Source of the DNA: an uncultured Collinsella sp.
GTDB taxonomy: Bacteria > Actinomycetota > Coriobacteriia > Coriobacteriales > Coriobacteriaceae
Length of the DNA: 42,420 nucleotides
Reading direction: 5' to 3'
Assembly (NCBI GenBank): GCA_959026535.1
Contig: CAUFMB010000015.1
Location: forward strand, 1 to 42,420
Positions 40,821-42,420 of the stretch are shown in pieces. Within the stretch, counting starts at the first letter, position 1, and every line of letters starts with the position of its first letter. Below the pieces are notes generated by a model, which saw nothing but the letters and a program-made list of their open reading frames with translations, did no database searches and was not told the origin of the DNA. The position numbers were made by a program, and so were the translations under genes.

Positions 40821-42215
40821 ATGTGCAATGTTTCGCTCAACGGTACTCAACCGTCCGATGCGTCCCTGCGCGTCCTGCGCGCGCTTGAGGCGGCTGGTCT
40901 TGAGGCTTGGTACGTGGGCGGTTGGGTGCGCGACGCCCTGATGGGGTACCCCAGCCACGATGTTGATATGTGCTGTAGCGGCCTGTGGCAGGAGTCCAAA
41001 GCGGCGCTCGAGGCCGCCGGCATCGCGGTTGTGGAGTCGGGCATTAAATTTGGCGGAATCACGGCTATTTCCGATGGCGAGCGTATCGAGGTCACCACGT
41101 ACCGTCTGGATGGCTTTTACACCGATGGTCGCCATCCCCAGAGTGTGGAGCGTGCCGCCTCGCTCGAGGACGATCTGGCGCGCCGCGACTTTACCGTCAA
41201 TGCCATGGCCTGGCATCCCGAGCGCGGGCTTGTCGACCGCTACGACGGCCAGGGTGACTTGGAGCGCAAGCTGATTCGCGCTGTCGGCGATCCCAAGCGT
41301 CGCTTTAACGAGGACGCCCTGCGCATGCTGCGTGCGGTGCGCTTTGCCTGCCGTCTGGACTTTATGATTGAGCCCGAGACCAAGCGTGCGCTTGCCGAGT
41401 GCGCGCCGCTGCTCGATGCCGTGGCGCGTGAGCGTGTGGGTATTGAGCTCGAGGGCATTCTTTCGACCGGTCATGGGGGAGACGCGATGCTCCGCTATCC
41501 CGAGCTCATCTGCGCCGCCGTGCCCGAGTTGGCAGCGGGTCGCGGGTTTGATCAGCGCAGTGTCTATCATGCGTTTAACGTCTACGTGCATATCGCCCGT
41601 GTGCTGACGGTGGTGGGGGAGCTCGCGCTGTGTGACGGCGTCGCGCCCTCGTCGAGCCTTATGTGGGCGGCGTTTTTGCACGATGTGTCCAAGCCCGAGT
41701 GCTTCACGGTCGATCACGCCGGCAGCGGACACTTCTACGGTCATCCCGAGCTCGGCGCCAAGAAGGCGCGCGTCATTATGGATCGCCTGGCTCTCTCGCA
41801 CGACCTGGTGCGCGACGTGTGCCTGCTCATCAAATATCACGACAAACCGCTGCGTCCCGAGCGATCCTGCCTGCTCAATATGATGTGTGCGCTTTCTGGC
41901 GAGGGCGTCGACACGCCGCGTTTGATGGACGAGCTCATGGATCTTAAGCGTGCCGACACGCTCGGCAAGGCCCCGTCGTGCTTCTATTACGTTGAGACGA
42001 TTGAGGAGATGCGCGCGATGGCGCACGAGCTGCTGAAGGCGGGGGAGCCCTATACGCTCAAGATGCTCGCCATCAACGGCGGCGACCTGATCCGTGCCGG
42101 AGTCAAGCCCGGGCCGGAACTGGGGCAGCTACTCAACTCCGCCCTCGACGCCGTGATCGAAGACAAAATCCCCAACGAGCGCGAAGCTCTTTTGGTCCAT
42201 CTCAACTTGAATTAG
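40821..42215 (+). CDS. cca: CCA tRNA nucleotidyltransferase with HD domain
   Basis: This enzyme adds or repairs the 3' CCA of tRNAs. It has 464 residues. The class II nucleotidyltransferase head is near the N-terminus: AWYVGGWVRDALMG, then HDVDMCC with the catalytic aspartates. RRDFTVNAMAW, and RFNEDALRMLRAVRFACRL, follow. A C-terminal HD phosphohydrolase-like domain starts with FLHDVSKPECF. AGGAGG lies eight bases before ATG 40821. It stands just upstream of a tRNA gene that already encodes its own CCA, so for that tRNA the enzyme would serve repair. Confidence 0.94.
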   Translation: MCNVSLNGTQPSDASLRVLRALEAAGLEAWYVGGWVRDALMGYPSHDVDMCCSGLWQESKAALEAAGIAVVESGIKFGGITAISDGERIEVTTYRLDGFYTDGRHPQSVERAASLEDDLARRDFTVNAMAWHPERGLVDRYDGQGDLERKLIRAVGDPKRRFNEDALRMLRAVRFACRLDFMIEPETKRALAECAPLLDAVARERVGIELEGILSTGHGGDAMLRYPELICAAVPELAAGRGFDQRSVYHAFNVYVHIARVLTVVGELALCDGVAPSSSLMWAAFLHDVSKPECFTVDHAGSGHFYGHPELGAKKARVIMDRLALSHDLVRDVCLLIKYHDKPLRPERSCLLNMMCALSGEGVDTPRLMDELMDLKRADTLGKAPSCFYYVETIEEMRAMAHELLKAGEPYTLKMLAINGGDLIRAGVKPGPELGQLLNSALDAVIEDKIPNEREALLVHLNLN

Positions 42216-42279
42216 CTACCCAGTTTACCTGTGTGTTCCATAACCTGCCGACAATTTTTCGGCAATTTGGAATTTCTTC

Positions 42280-42308
42280 TTGCGCTGATGTTTTTTGTCC
42301 CGTAATAT
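42280..42308 (+). promoter_or_regulatory. Promoter of tRNA-Glu
   Basis: TTGCGC (42280-42285), a 17-bp spacer, and TAATAT (42303-42308) lie 34 bp before the tRNA. A TTTTGTCCC half-site (42293-42301) is in the spacer. Confidence 0.7.
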
Positions 42309-42342
42309 ATTTCCTCGCAGCACGGCAGTGCAGATGTCATGT

Positions 42343-42419
42343 GGCCCGTTCGTCTAGCGGTTTAGGACGCCGCCCTCTCAAGGCGGAGATCACCAGTTCG
42401 AATCTGGTACGGGCTACCA
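42343..42419 (+). tRNA. tRNA-Glu (anticodon CUC)
   Basis: The 77-nt gene folds as a cloverleaf. The acceptor is GGCCCGT with ACGGGCT (first pair G-U), and the anticodon stem CCGCC/GGCGG has loop CTCTCAA, with anticodon CTC at 42377-42379 (codon GAG). The T-stem is ACCAG/CTGGT with TTCGAAT. The discriminator is A and the CCA end (42417-42419) is encoded. It is one base short of the window edge, so further tRNAs may follow. Confidence 0.96.
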
Positions 42420-42420
42420 C

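Noticed and set aside
42247..42264. Terminator after cca
   Set aside because: TGCCGA/TCGGCA gives a short stem and the T-run lies in the loop rather than after it; too weak to call.

Overview
The window looks like chromosomal DNA of a Coriobacteriia actinobacterium, most likely Collinsella or a close relative. This is inferred from GC-rich coding sequence, actinobacterial gene order (aroK-aroB-pepQ-efp-nusB), sugar uptake through a fructose PTS, and protein flavour. No database search was possible. Nearly all of it is core housekeeping sequence. The accessory signals sit at 1-1.8 kb, at 9.2-9.6 kb, and between the PTS genes at 36 kb.

Region 1 (1-2.3 kb): the C-terminal part of a MATE exporter, cut from upstream sequence by an in-frame TAG. 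It is followed by a REP-associated tyrosine (HUH) transposase between 39-bp inverted repeats and a 31-bp direct repeat that copies the MATE 3' end, then cobO on the minus strand. Region 2 (2.3-9.2 kb): ftsH, a TudS/DUF523 protein, a GldA-like dehydrogenase (minus strand), and ileS behind a T-box with an AUC specifier. Region 3 (9.2-15.8 kb): an intergenic stretch rich in palindromes, lspA-rluD, a processive GT2 glycosyltransferase, a lone A24 prepilin peptidase, a dGTPase-like gene and rarA.

Region 4 (15.9-19.1 kb): a tightly overlapping stress-sigma operon (DUF948 protein, RsbW-like anti-sigma factor, SigB/SigF sigma factor, AI-2E family permease). The anti-sigma factor appears to lack key ATP-binding residues. 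Region 5 (19.1-32.7 kb): alaS-ruvX-mltG-yqeG-aroK-aroB-like, then pepQ, efp, asp23-nusB-xseB-tlyA-nadK-recN, with many overlapping starts and stops. The AroB-like protein has lost the metal-ligand and catalytic positions of dehydroquinate synthase. Region 6 (32.7-40.7 kb): sugar uptake, with a minus-strand RpiR regulator, a fructose EIIBCA permease, HPr, Enzyme I and two tandem PfkB/FruK-type kinases. Together these form a phosphorelay from PEP to fructose-1-phosphate and on to fructose-1,6-bisphosphate. Region 7 (40.8-42.4 kb): the CCA-adding enzyme and tRNA-Glu(CUC).

The most interesting non-genic signal is a family of palindromes that carry GGGAC-type cores. They flank the transposase and recur between unrelated genes, where several also look like terminators. 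Other items worth checking are the degenerate AroB and anti-sigma proteins, a 129-nt rod-like palindrome upstream of ptsH, a nested hairpin upstream of pepQ, and possible RBS sequestration at ptsH.
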